Made by a program: the position numbers and the translations under genes
The notes under the pieces: generated by a model
The model's input: the letters and a program-made list of their open reading frames with translations, nothing else
What the model was told of the DNA's origin: nothing
Database searches by the model: none
Shown here: positions 7,965 to 15,584 of the stretch, piece after piece
Layout of the letters: every line of letters starts with the position of its first letter
Position numbering within the stretch: position 1 is the first letter of the stretch
NCBI GenBank assembly: GCA_040755395.1
Contig: JBFMAX010000001.1
Coordinates: forward strand, 248,001-312,000
Source of the DNA: Nitrospirota bacterium
Lineage (GTDB): Bacteria; Nitrospirota; Nitrospiria; Nitrospirales; Nitrospiraceae
DNA length: 64,000 nucleotides
Direction of reading: 5' to 3'

Positions 7965-9373
7965 GCGCGAGCCGCTGCCGGAGCGGATGTTGCGAGTTGC
8001 TGCACACATGCGCGGAGGTCCTGCGCCATGTCGCCGGCCCGCCGATACCGGCTCGGCAAATCCTTTTGCAGTGCCCGATCGACAATCTCCTGGGCCCGGA
8101 TCGGCAGATCGGGGCGAACCTGGCTCAACACCGGATGCGGCTCACGGGCAATCTTATACAACAGGGAGGTGACATCTTCGGCGTCGAACGGTCTGCGTCC
8201 CGTGAGCAACTCGAACAGGACGACGCCCAGCGAAAACGTGTCCGACCGGCCGTCGACGACCTTCCCCATGACCTGTTCCGGTGACATGTAGCCGGGTGTG
8301 CCGAGGATCACGCTCGTCTTGGTTTTCATGGATGTCGTGACCCGTGCAATTCCGAAGTCCATGACTTTCACCAACCAATCCCTCGTCAACATGATGTTCG
8401 CAGGCTTGATGTCCCGATGTACGACTCCCCGGCTGTGGGCGTAATCCAGCGCGCTCGCGACCGTTGCGACGATGTCCATCGCCTTCGCGACCGGAAGCAG
8501 GTTCCCTTTCCGGCACCACTGGGTCAAGGTGGTTCCTTCCAGATATTCCATCGCGATGAATACGAGACCGTCCTGTTCTCCTGCGTCGTAGATGGTCACA
8601 ATGTGGGGATGCGAGAGCCGACCCGTCGATTCGGCCTCCCGGAAGAAGCGTTCCTTGACTTCCTCGATCTCGGACGGATCGTCCGCCTCGTCGAACCGCA
8701 TCGTCTTGATCGCGACGAACCGCTGAATTGTGGGGTCCTTGCCCAAATACACGATCCCCATCGCACCGCGGCCCAATTCTTTGACGATCCGGTACCGGCC
8801 CAACGTTGAACCTACGCCACCGACCGAGCCGGCAAGTTTTCGTTCGGCCCCGGTCCCGGCCGGCAGTTCCGTCGGCCGCTTGCCCTCAAGCGATTGCGTC
8901 TCATCGACCGTTCGGGTGGTCGGCTTGCCGCTTGCGCAGAAGGCTTTGAGCGCACTCAAGTGGCGAACCCAGGCGATGGTCAGCCAGACGGCGGCGCCGC
9001 CGAGCATGCCGGTGTACAACCAGTGATAGCGAGGGCGGCCGATCTGATCGAGCAGGGCTGAGCCATGGACAGCGAACATCTTGTTCGCGAAAAAGACAGT
9101 GACGAACGTGGCGATCGGGAGCAGGACGGCCTGCAAGAATTCGGCGCCTTTAGTCTCTTTGGACAGCCGGCGTGACGTGCGGTAGGCCATCATCCAGACC
9201 GTCAGAAGCGCAATGCCGTCGGCAGCCAGGCGCGCCATCTGAGAGGCGCTCAGACCCATGACGTCGAAGGAGGCCTGCCTCACCGGCCCAAGGTTGGCCA
9301 GAAGAGGTCCCAGCAGCAACGCCATCACGACCACGAGCAGGTACGGTCCAATCCAGCCCCAGGCCATCGTCAT
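7961..9373 (-). CDS. membrane-linked Ser/Thr protein kinase (Hanks type)
   Basis: 470 residues. Unusual order: four hydrophobic segments come first (about residues 5-28, 46-63, 80-96 and 119-136), then a linker and a cytoplasmic kinase domain (about 193-455). Visible are the Gly loop 'ELGRGAMGIVYLGK', Lys223 in VAIK, the catalytic 'HRDIKPAN' with Asp321 and DFG at 339-341, and the activation segment ending 'GTPGYMSPEQ'. No extracellular sensor domain (such as PASTA) is present. ATG at 9373 chosen over a TTG one codon upstream because AAGGAG sits five bases before it. First gene of the kinase-phosphatase-FHA operon. Confidence 0.92.
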   Translation of the reverse strand: MTMAWGWIGPYLLVVVMALLLGPLLANLGPVRQASFDVMGLSASQMARLAADGIALLTVWMMAYRTSRRLSKETKGAEFLQAVLLPIATFVTVFFANKMFAVHGSALLDQIGRPRYHWLYTGMLGGAAVWLTIAWVRHLSALKAFCASGKPTTRTVDETQSLEGKRPTELPAGTGAERKLAGSVGGVGSTLGRYRIVKELGRGAMGIVYLGKDPTIQRFVAIKTMRFDEADDPSEIEEVKERFFREAESTGRLSHPHIVTIYDAGEQDGLVFIAMEYLEGTTLTQWCRKGNLLPVAKAMDIVATVASALDYAHSRGVVHRDIKPANIMLTRDWLVKVMDFGIARVTTSMKTKTSVILGTPGYMSPEQVMGKVVDGRSDTFSLGVVLFELLTGRRPFDAEDVTSLLYKIAREPHPVLSQVRPDLPIRAQEIVDRALQKDLPSRYRRAGDMAQDLRACVQQLATSAPAAARA

Positions 9374-9799
9374 CAAAACTCCTTCGGATTTCTTCCCAGT
9401 GTAGCGGAAGGCAGCGGACTGTCAACGAAACGGTGCAAAGAAGCAGGACGAAGAGCCTTCGAGAAATCTTGAGAGATGACGGGTTAAAACCCGATGGAGC
9501 CGTACGCCGACTCGGAAGCGATTTGACCCGCCCCTTCCCATGTGTTACTGTGCATCAGCGTACGAGCCGCAAAAACTACCCTGCCAATCGCGCGCTTACC
9601 TGTCTTGTTGTGTCTGCGCGACCGGTATCTTAGTCCAGGCTGCTCCTACGGCCCAACAGTTTCCCGTCGTTTGATGCAAACCGGACGCAGGCTGATTCGT
9701 CACCGGTCGTCACTCAGATCCGTTGTGGTTCTTTCCGTCATCGCGGTCGGCGGACACACATCAGAGCGCCCGGTTTGAAAAGAGAAAGAAGGGCCGCCT
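9374..9799. other. divergent intergenic region, nothing clearly identified
   Basis: About 425 bases between the divergent kinase gene and the 9800 gene. It must hold both promoters, but no convincing -35/-10 pair stands out on either strand. Short open frames here lack ribosome sites and coding character. Confidence 0.4.
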
Positions 9800-10090
9800 A
9801 TGGTAAGAATCAATGTCGACCCTCTCGCCACATTTGCCGACGGTTCGCAGTTGTTGGTGAGCACGAGGAACGCCGGTGCGGGACGCTTCACTTGCGAATT
9901 GTATATGGCAAAGCCCGATATTCATGAGAAGTTGGATGTGCGGGCCGTCTCCAATCCTTTCGAAGAGCCGACCTGCCTCCAAGCTCAAGAAAGCGCCTAT
10001 GCCTATGCGAAACGGCTGTATCCGGGCACGGCCGACGGGATGAAGAAGCCGCCGTATCTCGTCTGGTCTGGACCGGCTCAAACCATGTAG
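9800..10090 (+). CDS. small hypothetical protein
   Basis: 96 residues, soluble, with mixed alpha/beta pattern ('MVRINVDPLATFADGSQLLV', 'YAKRLYPGTADGMKKPP'). AAGG precedes the ATG at a usable distance. Two Cys at about 33 and 62. No family recognised. It begins a run of three or four small plus-strand genes that ends with the RNA-binding protein. Confidence 0.6.
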   Translation: MVRINVDPLATFADGSQLLVSTRNAGAGRFTCELYMAKPDIHEKLDVRAVSNPFEEPTCLQAQESAYAYAKRLYPGTADGMKKPPYLVWSGPAQTM

Positions 10091-10119
10091 GCGACAGCCT
10101 TTTCCCCGAAGGAGACACA

Positions 10120-10404
10120 GTGGCCTACCGCTTCAGCAAGAAAGCGCACAAGGCGAAACGCCCCGCACACCAACGGAAAATACGGTGGAAACGGTCGGGA
10201 CTAGCGGGCCCGGCAAGGGACAAACCATCGGCGGCAAAACCCTCGGCGGCAACGGAAGAACCCGGCGAGCAAGTGGCGGTGCTTGCCAGTCGCGGGCTCG
10301 GCCAGGGAGCCCGGTCCCGACCTGCCCTCTCCAAGGGCTCTCCGGGCAACATCGCCGATCGGTGCGGAACCGTTCGTCGAAGCCGTCGAGGCGCGACCGA
10401 GTAG
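10120..10404 (+). CDS. possible small basic protein (GTG start)
   Basis: 94 codons beginning at a GTG that follows a good GGAG site by five bases. The product is strongly basic, rich in Lys, Arg and Ala at the N-terminus ('MAYRFSKKAHKAKRPAHQRK') and low-complexity after that. It could be a nucleic-acid-binding protein of the same class as the neighbours, or a non-coding leader for the RRM gene. Only about 45 bases separate it from that gene. Confidence 0.4.
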   Translation: MAYRFSKKAHKAKRPAHQRKIRWKRSGLAGPARDKPSAAKPSAATEEPGEQVAVLASRGLGQGARSRPALSKGSPGNIADRCGTVRRSRRGATE

Positions 10405-10448
10405 TGGACGGGGTGTCGGCCTCGTCCCTCATTCACAGGAGGAATCTC

Positions 10449-10751
10449 ATGAGTACGAAAATTTATGTTGGCGGCTTACCGTATTCGACGACCGAACCGC
10501 AGCTCACCGAGCTGTTTGCGACCCATGGCAAGGTAGAGTCGGTGCGCGTGATCACGGACAAGTACACCGGTCAGTCTCGGGGTTTCGGCTTCGTGGAGAT
10601 GGCGACAGCCGAAGAGGCCAAGCGCGCGATCGCGGCGTTGAACGGGACTACGCTGGAAGGCCGGACCTTGACGGTCAACGAAGCGAGACCTCCTGAGCCC
10701 CGCTCCGGTGGGGGTCTTGGGGATCGCGGCGGGCGCAAAGGTCGCTGGTAG
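10449..10751 (+). CDS. RNA-binding protein with a single RRM domain
   Basis: 100 residues preceded by a perfect AGGAGG six bases before the ATG. The RRM covers residues 3-80 with RNP2 'IYVGGLPYST' and RNP1 'RGFGFVEM' intact, and a Gly/Arg-rich tail ('SGGGLGDRGGRKGRW'). Such small bacterial RRM proteins bind single-stranded RNA and are often cold- or stress-regulated. The long GC-rich upstream region and the small basic gene that follows (10856) fit that context. Confidence 0.93.
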   Translation: MSTKIYVGGLPYSTTEPQLTELFATHGKVESVRVITDKYTGQSRGFGFVEMATAEEAKRAIAALNGTTLEGRTLTVNEARPPEPRSGGGLGDRGGRKGRW

Positions 10752-10855
10752 ATCGCGGTTTAACGGCTCACGCGACAAACGCGAAGCCAACAGGGGATGC
10801 CGGATCGGGTGTCCCTACACGTGTACCAAAAGAGGGCATAGCCCGGGAGGTCACC

Positions 10856-11044
10856 ATCGCTAGACCAGGGAAAGCGACTCTTGCCAAGCGCGACCGCGAA
10901 CGCGCCAAGCAGGCCAGACAAAAAGAGAAAGAAGCCCGCCGCGCTGAACGCAAGGCGAACAAAGCCGCGCGTCCGGCCTCACCTGACGGCCAAGACCCGG
11001 ACCTCGCCGGTCTCACCTGGGGTCCTCAGGCTCCACTGTTTTGA
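10856..11044 (+). CDS. small basic conserved protein, apparent ATC start
   Basis: 62 codons. The sequence ('ARPGKATLAKRDRERAKQAR' onward, ending 'DPDLAGLTWGPQAPLF') matches the pattern of a small charged protein often found near bacterial RNA-binding or cold-shock genes: N-terminal RPGKATLAKR, central Lys/Glu/Arg helix, C-terminal DPDLAG. A GGGAGG site is followed five bases later by ATC exactly where the family normally begins with ATG, and no ATG, GTG or TTG exists in frame upstream. Either ATC is used for initiation, or there is a base error or loss of the gene. Confidence 0.6.
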   Translation: MARPGKATLAKRDRERAKQARQKEKEARRAERKANKAARPASPDGQDPDLAGLTWGPQAPLF

Positions 11045-11237
11045 TTTCACCAGCGGCTTGTTTGGTCTTCCCTTTTAAGGCACCGGAGAGTGTTATCCGG
11101 CGGCAACCAATACGATACTCCGATGAAGAGCCGCCGGGTCGCAGCACTAGGTACGGTGTAAAGATTGAAGACACTGAAGGGTTTTATCCCGTCGCCAAGA
11201 GCCATGTGGAAAGGCTCCGGGTCGCGCGAGCGAGGTA

Positions 11238-11282
11238 TGGAGGCGCCGGGCGGGTTCGAACCGCCGCATCGCAGTTTTGCAG
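11238..11282. repeat. attL: 45-bp copy of the tRNA-Cys 3' end
   Basis: Exact 45-base match to 18783-18827. It contains the CCA end, acceptor 3' strand, T arm and part of the anticodon arm of tRNA-Cys, but the 5' half of the tRNA is absent here, so this copy is not a tRNA gene. Confidence 0.9.
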
Positions 11283-11425
11283 TACGTCCGAGCCCAATGC
11301 GCCTGACAACGACCAACAGCGACAGAGTAGCAATATCCCCCAGGAATCTCAAGGAGATAGGTCATCCCCTGTGTGATAATTTGCGATTGTGGCGGACTGT
11401 GAATCGGGACAAAAACGGTGACCGA

Positions 11426-11438
11426 ACCGTGACCAAAA
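11426..11438 (+). promoter_or_regulatory. candidate integrase arm-type binding site (left)
   Basis: ACCGTGACCAAAA, also found at 18691-18703 and, with one change, at 18703-18715. A related ACGGTGACC lies ten bases upstream. It is 144 bp inside attL. Position and repetition on both sides of the core suggest arm sites for the tyrosine recombinase. Confidence 0.4.
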
Positions 11439-11617
11439 GATTCGGGGTGCAACCGTGTCAGAGGAGTCTGTCCGGACCATAGGTCGAACGGAACCCCTCA
11501 ACCGCTTTGCTCCGCGCGGTTCGCGAACATACTTCATTGACACAATCCCCCCATAAAAAGTAGCCTGTCACCATCCAACTTCTCAAGTGTTGCACTAGGA
11601 TCTTGAGCCCAAACTGA

Positions 11618-11664
11618 CACCTTTTCTGGCTCCACCTTTTCTGGTTCGCACCTTTTCTGGTTCG
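11618..11664 (+). repeat. three tandem 15-16 bp repeats before the cargo gene
   Basis: Units of CACCTTTTCTGGCTC / CACCTTTTCTGGTTCG / CACCTTTTCTGGTTCG, joined head to tail at 11618-11632, 11633-11648 and 11649-11664, ending 16 bases before the ATG at 11680. Could be an operator, or a variable-number repeat that alters spacing upstream of the start. Confidence 0.7.
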
Positions 11665-11679
11665 CAATTGCAGGTCCAG

Positions 11680-13332
11680 ATGCCCAAGCCCGACAGTCTC
11701 GAATTCATTCTCCAACGAGACATCATCGAGACGATGCTTCCTTGTCTCGGTAACGAACAGTGGCAGCCCTTATACCTGAGCAGTGGCAATTATCCCCATC
11801 GGTTCACGCTCTGGTCTGCCCTTTTAGGGGACGAAGAGGCGAAACGGGCACTAGAGCACGATAGCTGGGACCTCCTGATAGGTGATGGAAAGCCTGGCTT
11901 TACGCAGAGATGGTCTGATGGCAAAGAAATGACGACCTATCATCGCTTTGACATGGGGAACACTCTCCGCCCTATTGTTCTTTACCGCCATTTCCACGGT
12001 GCCTTTCCGCAGTACTGTGAGATCGACGAAGAATTTAGGCTGTATCACGATCTGGCTGAGGATAAGGCAAGGGGCCTACTGCTCGATTTCGACTCATCGG
12101 GCAGGGAAATAGAAGTGGTTCGTTTAGGTCCGCGCGAAGTGACGGCTCGGCTCCAATATCTGAGACAATTCCAGGCCGGGGTCCAGCTGCACCTTGCGAT
12201 CTTCATAGAATCGGTCCGCTATTCCAAGCTGCCTGTCAAGGACGTCCCCGGCGGTCGACATGAAAAAACGGAAAGGAAGGACGACCGTCGCTGGCGACGC
12301 TATATCGGCGAAGCTCAGATGGTGGAGGATTATGAATCGTTTTCTCTGGTCAACTGCAAGGTCGTCCTCCCTCCCCCGCCGCTCGAAAAGGCCGGCATCT
12401 GGCCGTTTAAAAAAGATGACGATTCCAGGACCGTCTCGTTCATCATCAAGGTCGATCAGAACGGTGATCCCGTGGAGCACACATCAGACCCCGCAGCGTT
12501 ATCTAACAATTTTGGCGCCAACCCTGGCGCTCCACATTATCTGACCCCAGTGTTTTTCCGTCGCGAGGTCTTGCAAAAGTACTTTGCTGAGCCTAATCGC
12601 TACACGGTGGCGGATGGACAGTTGACTTGTCTCGGCCTCTGGAGCTGCCAGATTGATAACAATCTCCCCGATCGCGTTTCGGTATTTCTTGGCGACCTCG
12701 GCCGGGATCTGCCATATGAGGAGCGGTTGCATTGGCGTCAGTTCAATGTGTCTCCCGAAGGGGGTATAAGTGAAATCAACTTCCGCCGCAGCTTTCTTGC
12801 ACAATTCACCGATCCGCAGGCTTCCGATCTAGTCTTTCGCCAAGAGTACACCGACTTCGGGCACGACTGGGAGAAAGTGCACGGATGGCCTTTGTTCCTG
12901 CCACCATCTGCAGCAGACTCACACTTGATTGATACCGTCCGAATCCCCACGACGAATTCACAGACGGAATTCGACGAGCAGGTCCTTCAACTCGCGAAAT
13001 TGCTTGTGGGCTTCCTCAACGAAAAGGAATTAGCTTTCAGGGCTGGCCCTCTGGAAGAGGGCGCCAAAGGACTCAGTAAGCTAGAAAGCTACTTCGAGGC
13101 TACAAAGTTTGCTGATGGGAAAACGATAATTCAATTCCTGCGGGACCTCCAGACTCTACGATCCAAAGGCTCGGGACACAAAAAAGGCTCGTCCTATGAT
13201 GCCATCGTCGCAAAACTTGGGATTAATCTGGCTAGAAAACCAGACGGTGTTCGAAAACTCCTTGAGGAAGCTATCATCGCTTTACGCATCATGCGACGGC
13301 ATTATCTGAAAGGCAGCAAGAGCCAGCCATGA
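11680..13332 (+). CDS. large cargo protein, possible HEPN-type effector
   Basis: 550 residues, soluble, clearly lower GC than the host genes. The N-terminal two thirds (to about residue 390) are beta-rich without motifs I can name ('APHYLTPVFFRREVLQKYF', 'LWSCQIDNNLPDRVSVFLGD'). The C-terminal part (about 430-545) is helical and contains R494-SKGSG-H500, which fits the R-x4-6-H signature of HEPN RNases, followed by a helical end. This architecture recalls ApeA-like abortive infection proteins, but I cannot confirm membership. ATG 11680 taken as start; a TTG four codons earlier is possible. First gene of the element's cargo. Confidence 0.75.
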   Translation: MPKPDSLEFILQRDIIETMLPCLGNEQWQPLYLSSGNYPHRFTLWSALLGDEEAKRALEHDSWDLLIGDGKPGFTQRWSDGKEMTTYHRFDMGNTLRPIVLYRHFHGAFPQYCEIDEEFRLYHDLAEDKARGLLLDFDSSGREIEVVRLGPREVTARLQYLRQFQAGVQLHLAIFIESVRYSKLPVKDVPGGRHEKTERKDDRRWRRYIGEAQMVEDYESFSLVNCKVVLPPPPLEKAGIWPFKKDDDSRTVSFIIKVDQNGDPVEHTSDPAALSNNFGANPGAPHYLTPVFFRREVLQKYFAEPNRYTVADGQLTCLGLWSCQIDNNLPDRVSVFLGDLGRDLPYEERLHWRQFNVSPEGGISEINFRRSFLAQFTDPQASDLVFRQEYTDFGHDWEKVHGWPLFLPPSAADSHLIDTVRIPTTNSQTEFDEQVLQLAKLLVGFLNEKELAFRAGPLEEGAKGLSKLESYFEATKFADGKTIIQFLRDLQTLRSKGSGHKKGSSYDAIVAKLGINLARKPDGVRKLLEEAIIALRIMRRHYLKGSKSQP

Positions 13333-13447
13333 TCGCCGACATCGATCATCGAACCGTCGATGGCTTCCTGGTAGCTTTGGCTGATGGATTCAGGAACTAG
13401 AATAAAAGGGATCTAGCCAAAAGGGCAAAGCTAGATAGGGGGCATTC

Positions 13448-13756
13448 ATGGCCAAAATGGAATACTTTGGAGTTGGGCAAGAGCATCATATTCAAGATGT
13501 CAAACCAGATGGACGCCGTCTTGAGCTTGATGACTTGTCGAGGTGGGAAATTCAACCAGGTCATTCTACGCAGGTAGTTTGCTGGTATCCAACACAGCGT
13601 GTCCTGGTTGAAGAAAGCAACGCTAAGGGGCATTACCCAATCACGAACTTGGAAACGAACCAGACGGTCCTAGGGAGGTTTATTCCTCGGAAACCCCGTC
13701 TGTCACGTCTGGTGAAGAAGAGCTCCAGAGGCGTCAAACCAAGGCAATCCCGATAG
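13448..13756 (+). CDS. small cargo protein, unknown
   Basis: 102 residues. A GGGGG site precedes the ATG. The sequence is beta-rich in the first 75 residues ('MEYFGVGQEHHIQDVKPDGR', 'QVVCWYPTQRVLVEESNAKG') with a very basic tail ('RKPRLSRLVKKSSRGVKPRQ'), compatible with nucleic acid binding. It lies between the HEPN-like gene and the membrane protein gene, in the same direction and with the same low GC. No family recognised. Confidence 0.55.
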   Translation: MAKMEYFGVGQEHHIQDVKPDGRRLELDDLSRWEIQPGHSTQVVCWYPTQRVLVEESNAKGHYPITNLETNQTVLGRFIPRKPRLSRLVKKSSRGVKPRQSR

Positions 13757-13771
13757 ACAGGAGGAACTAAC

Positions 13772-14401
13772 TTGAAAATGCCGTTCGACGGCCACGATTT
13801 CACTATCCTCGGTGTAGCCCTCGCCTTCGGTGCCGGGATCTTATTCGCCAAGGCGTACCTAGTCCCTTCCTTCCCAGCCGAAGCTGCCATGACGTTTTTT
13901 GGCAGCAATCCGTTCCTGGTCAGGAATGGCATTGTGACACACCACGAAGCGATTGCGGGGCAGGTCTGGCTTTCCGCTGCATCTATCTTCACGATCATTG
14001 GTATCGTTCGGACCATCAGAGCCGGACAAGTTGGGTCGCTCATTAGCTCGTGGTTCGACATTCTCGTTCTCCTGGCTGCGGTGCTGGTTCTCGGTCGTCT
14101 TACTATTTCGATCACAGATCGGACCAGTCGCGCTGAATATCTGCCGATCATGATCTCCATGACGCGGGAGCTCTACGCCCGAGACAGTCATTATGTCCTC
14201 CATGATGGCCTGTCACGAGAGGAATCGATGAAAGGGCTGCGTGTCTCGTATGACACTCGAAGCGATAGACTCAAGCATAGTTCTGAAAACCTTGATCGGA
14301 TAGGGAAGCTGCTAGACGAGCCGCGCAGGGAGGCCGAAGATGATAGAGCATACACCAACCGACTCTCACCTTACTTTCCAGGCATAGCTCTAACTGATTA
14401 G
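13772..14401 (+). CDS. three-helix membrane protein of the cargo block
   Basis: 209 residues from a TTG that follows a perfect AGGAGG by seven bases; an ATG two codons later is the alternative. Hydrophobic segments at about residues 10-32, 66-84 and 93-113 are followed by a soluble helical C-terminal half with many charged residues. Only 15 bases follow the 102-residue gene, so the two are likely co-transcribed. A membrane protein beside a possible HEPN effector recalls defence modules with a membrane partner, but no motif proves this. Confidence 0.65.
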   Translation: MKMPFDGHDFTILGVALAFGAGILFAKAYLVPSFPAEAAMTFFGSNPFLVRNGIVTHHEAIAGQVWLSAASIFTIIGIVRTIRAGQVGSLISSWFDILVLLAAVLVLGRLTISITDRTSRAEYLPIMISMTRELYARDSHYVLHDGLSREESMKGLRVSYDTRSDRLKHSSENLDRIGKLLDEPRREAEDDRAYTNRLSPYFPGIALTD

Positions 14402-14627
14402 CCAAGATCAAGAAAAAGATATCAGGCTACTTTTCCGCTGACGCCTGACGGCCCGCCGCTCCGCGTCGGCTTGGCTTCCCACCCGGGCTTAGGGCTCCCC
14501 TCAATCGGCTTTATCGGCCCCGCGAACCAGCGGATCGACGAATCCTCGCGGCTTGAGATCCAGCCATTCCTAAACTGTTGCATCGCTGGGAACCAGCAAG
14601 ATATTCCTTCCTTGCGGAATCAAGAAA
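14402..14627. other. gap between cargo block and toxin-antitoxin genes
   Basis: 226 bases with a sharp return to high GC. No gene, terminator or clear promoter seen. Confidence 0.3.
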
Positions 14628-14876
14628 ATGCTCGTTAAGAAGACATCCAAGAACCAAGTCACCCTGCCGAAGCGAATTGTGGAGGGGTTGCCGGACACTG
14701 ATTATTTTGATGTCAGTCTGAAAGGTGGAGCTGTGGTGTTTAGTCCGGTTAAGGGGATAGGATCCTCCAGACATCTCGCCACCGCTCGGCGAAAAGTTCG
14801 GAAACTGGGGCTTACCCCCAAGGATATTGAGAACGCGGTCCGCTGGGCCCGGATGCGTCCGAGCCGCAGGACGTGA
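14628..14876 (+). CDS. AbrB/MazE-type DNA-binding protein, orphan antitoxin-like
   Basis: 82 residues. The N-terminal part ('VKKTSKNQVTLPKRIVEGLP') has the swapped-hairpin AbrB signature of toxin-antitoxin regulators. The C-terminal 'LTPKDIENAVRWARMRPSRR' is helical. No toxin gene follows in frame within the usual distance; the next genes form another complete pair. It may be the remaining half of a vapBC module or a regulator of the element. The ribosome site is weak. Confidence 0.65.
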   Translation: MLVKKTSKNQVTLPKRIVEGLPDTDYFDVSLKGGAVVFSPVKGIGSSRHLATARRKVRKLGLTPKDIENAVRWARMRPSRRT

Positions 14877-14932
14877 CCTTGACTTGTTGACGGAATGGCT
14901 TGCCCCTGCTACCATCCTCTTCGAGGTTAGTC

Positions 14933-15175
14933 ATGGTAAAGACGATCAAAGCCAGATTTTCGCATGGGACCTTCACGCCCCTCGATCCGCCGCCGCCCGA
15001 GCTGGTTCATGAAGGCGATGAAGTGCTATTGGCCGTTTCACCGGCTGCAGTCTCCTCCGCCTCCGCCCTCCGGGAAACAGCCGGCTCCTGGAGAAAGCTT
15101 ATTGATGGTGAGGAACTTAAGCGGAATATCTACGCCGATCGTCTCGTGACTACGCGCCAGCCCGTCTCGTTCTGA
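14933..15175 (+). CDS. antitoxin of the DUF104 (AF2212-like) family
   Basis: 80 residues with GAGG seven bases before the ATG. The first 45 residues ('MVKTIKARFSHGTFTPLDPP', 'EGDEVLLAV') match the short beta-strand domain of DUF104 antitoxins, and the rest is an acidic/hydrophobic tail likely to cover the toxin. It ends one base before the VapC start, which is the usual antitoxin-first order. Expected to neutralise VapC and repress the pair. Confidence 0.75.
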   Translation: MVKTIKARFSHGTFTPLDPPPPELVHEGDEVLLAVSPAAVSSASALRETAGSWRKLIDGEELKRNIYADRLVTTRQPVSF

Positions 15176-15176
15176 C

Positions 15177-15584
15177 GTGGCCCGTCCCGCCTATCTCATC
15201 GACACCGACTGGATCATTGACCATCTCTGCGGTATTGCACCCGTTACACAAAAGCTACAGGTGCTCGAACCGGAAGGGCTGGCGATCAGCATTATCTCGC
15301 TGGCCGAACTCTACGAGGGCGTCCACTATTCGCGCGATCCCCAGCGAAGCATGGCCGCGCTGCAGAAGTTTATGGCCGGCGTCGTCGTGCTTCCCATTGA
15401 TGAACCGATCTGCGATCTGTTCGGAAAGGAGCGCGGGCGTCTCAGAAAGCTCGGGCGCACCGTCGGCGATTGCGACCTGTTCATAGCCTGCACGGCGATC
15501 TGCAATGGTGCCACCCTCTGCACGAACAACCGTCGCCATTTTGAGATGGTCGAGGGTTTGACGCTCATGTGGGTTCAGGGCTAG
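15177..15584 (+). CDS. vapC: VapC-type PIN-domain ribonuclease toxin
   Basis: 135 residues from a GTG start directly behind the antitoxin stop. PIN domain acidic residues are visible: 'LIDTDWIIDHL' (Asp9), 'SLAELYEGV' (Glu), 'GDCDLFIACTA' (two Asp) and the closing 'TNNRRHFEMVEGL'. Family members cut tRNA or rRNA with Mg2+ when freed from the antitoxin. The 3' end overlaps the convergent rep gene by 20 bp. It probably stabilises the integrative element. Confidence 0.9.
   Translation: MARPAYLIDTDWIIDHLCGIAPVTQKLQVLEPEGLAISIISLAELYEGVHYSRDPQRSMAALQKFMAGVVVLPIDEPICDLFGKERGRLRKLGRTVGDCDLFIACTAICNGATLCTNNRRHFEMVEGLTLMWVQG

Larger units (their letters stand above)
11283..11679. other. left end of the integrative element without an independent gene
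   Basis: Between attL and the first cargo gene. It holds a 13-base sequence repeated near attR (see 11426), tandem repeats at 11618, and an open frame (11283-11376) that would become the end of the integrase gene in the circular form. Nothing else is recognised. Confidence 0.5.

Noticed and set aside
11238-11282. A second tRNA-Cys gene
   Set aside because: Only the 3' 45 bases are present; acceptor 5' strand, D arm and part of the anticodon stem are missing. It is attL.
11618-11664. CRISPR array
   Set aside because: Three contiguous 15-16 bp units without spacers and no cas genes.
14511-14915. Minus-strand gene opposite the AbrB-like gene
   Set aside because: No ribosome site and no coding texture; it is the reverse frame of the AbrB-like gene and the gap beside it.
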